39,024 bases of DNA, taken from NCBI GenBank assembly GCA_013316435.1, contig WSMR01000004.1, forward strand, positions 1 to 39,024. The letters run 5' to 3'. How positions within the stretch are numbered: the first letter of the stretch is position 1; each line of letters opens with the position of its first letter. The DNA comes from Candidatus Saccharimonadota bacterium. Its GTDB lineage: Bacteria; Patescibacteriota; Saccharimonadia; Saccharimonadales; Saccharimonadaceae. A program made the translations under genes and the position numbers. Positions 38,969 through 39,024 of this stretch are shown in pieces. The notes under the pieces were generated by a model. The model made no database searches and had not been told where the DNA came from. It worked only from the letters and a program-made list of their open reading frames with translations.

Positions 38969-39024
38969 TCACCCCTCCCGTACCACACAGCGAACGGCAA
39001 AACCGTACCCGCGGTAATAGTTAT
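38969..39024 (-). CDS. DGR target gene, C-terminal end with VR (truncated by window end)
   Basis: Minus strand reads ...NYYRGYGFAVRCVVREG*; the 43 nt at 38982-39024 match the TR at 8481-8523 with two A-to-T differences. Confidence 0.85.
   Translation of the reverse strand, partial: NYYRGYGFAVRCVVREG

Noticed and set aside
1-39024. CRISPR array, rRNA genes, insertion sequences or prophage structural genes
   Set aside because: No regularly spaced direct repeats, rRNA segments, transposase or phage structural ORFs were recognised.

Overview
The window looks like a Patescibacteria/Saccharibacteria-type chromosome segment (compact genes, dcw genes, many PEGA-type and low-complexity membrane proteins); this taxonomic call is inference. 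Housekeeping genes: gltX, der, dus-like, lepB, prmC, prfA, and an ftsI-mraY-ftsW-murG block followed by a short FtsQ-like gene. There are two tRNAs, Glu(CTC) and Val(CAC). Accessory genes include a Panacea/DUF4065-like + Fic pair, a VirD4/VirB4-type ATPase, a multi-domain secreted cell-wall hydrolase, and a five-repeat secreted protein. The main system is a diversity-generating retroelement (DGR). Its RT (36040-37332, -), with IGNLTSQ and YVDDF motifs, sits next to an accessory gene (37325-38683, -), and the window ends inside the variable repeat of a target gene (38969-39024, -). The best template repeat (TR) is not beside the RT. It lies about 28 kb away at about 8340-8523 (+), in an apparent stand-alone transcription unit. 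Over the 43 nt of visible overlap the TR and VR differ at only 2 positions, both adenines in the TR. The window also starts inside a second, diverged VR-like C-terminus. A second unexplained signal is a perfect dyad, TGTTGTA-N5-TACAACA, found three times, two of them inside prmC and murG. A degenerate version makes up both arms of a 19-bp hairpin just after the first VR-like gene. No tools were run; domain calls are by eye.
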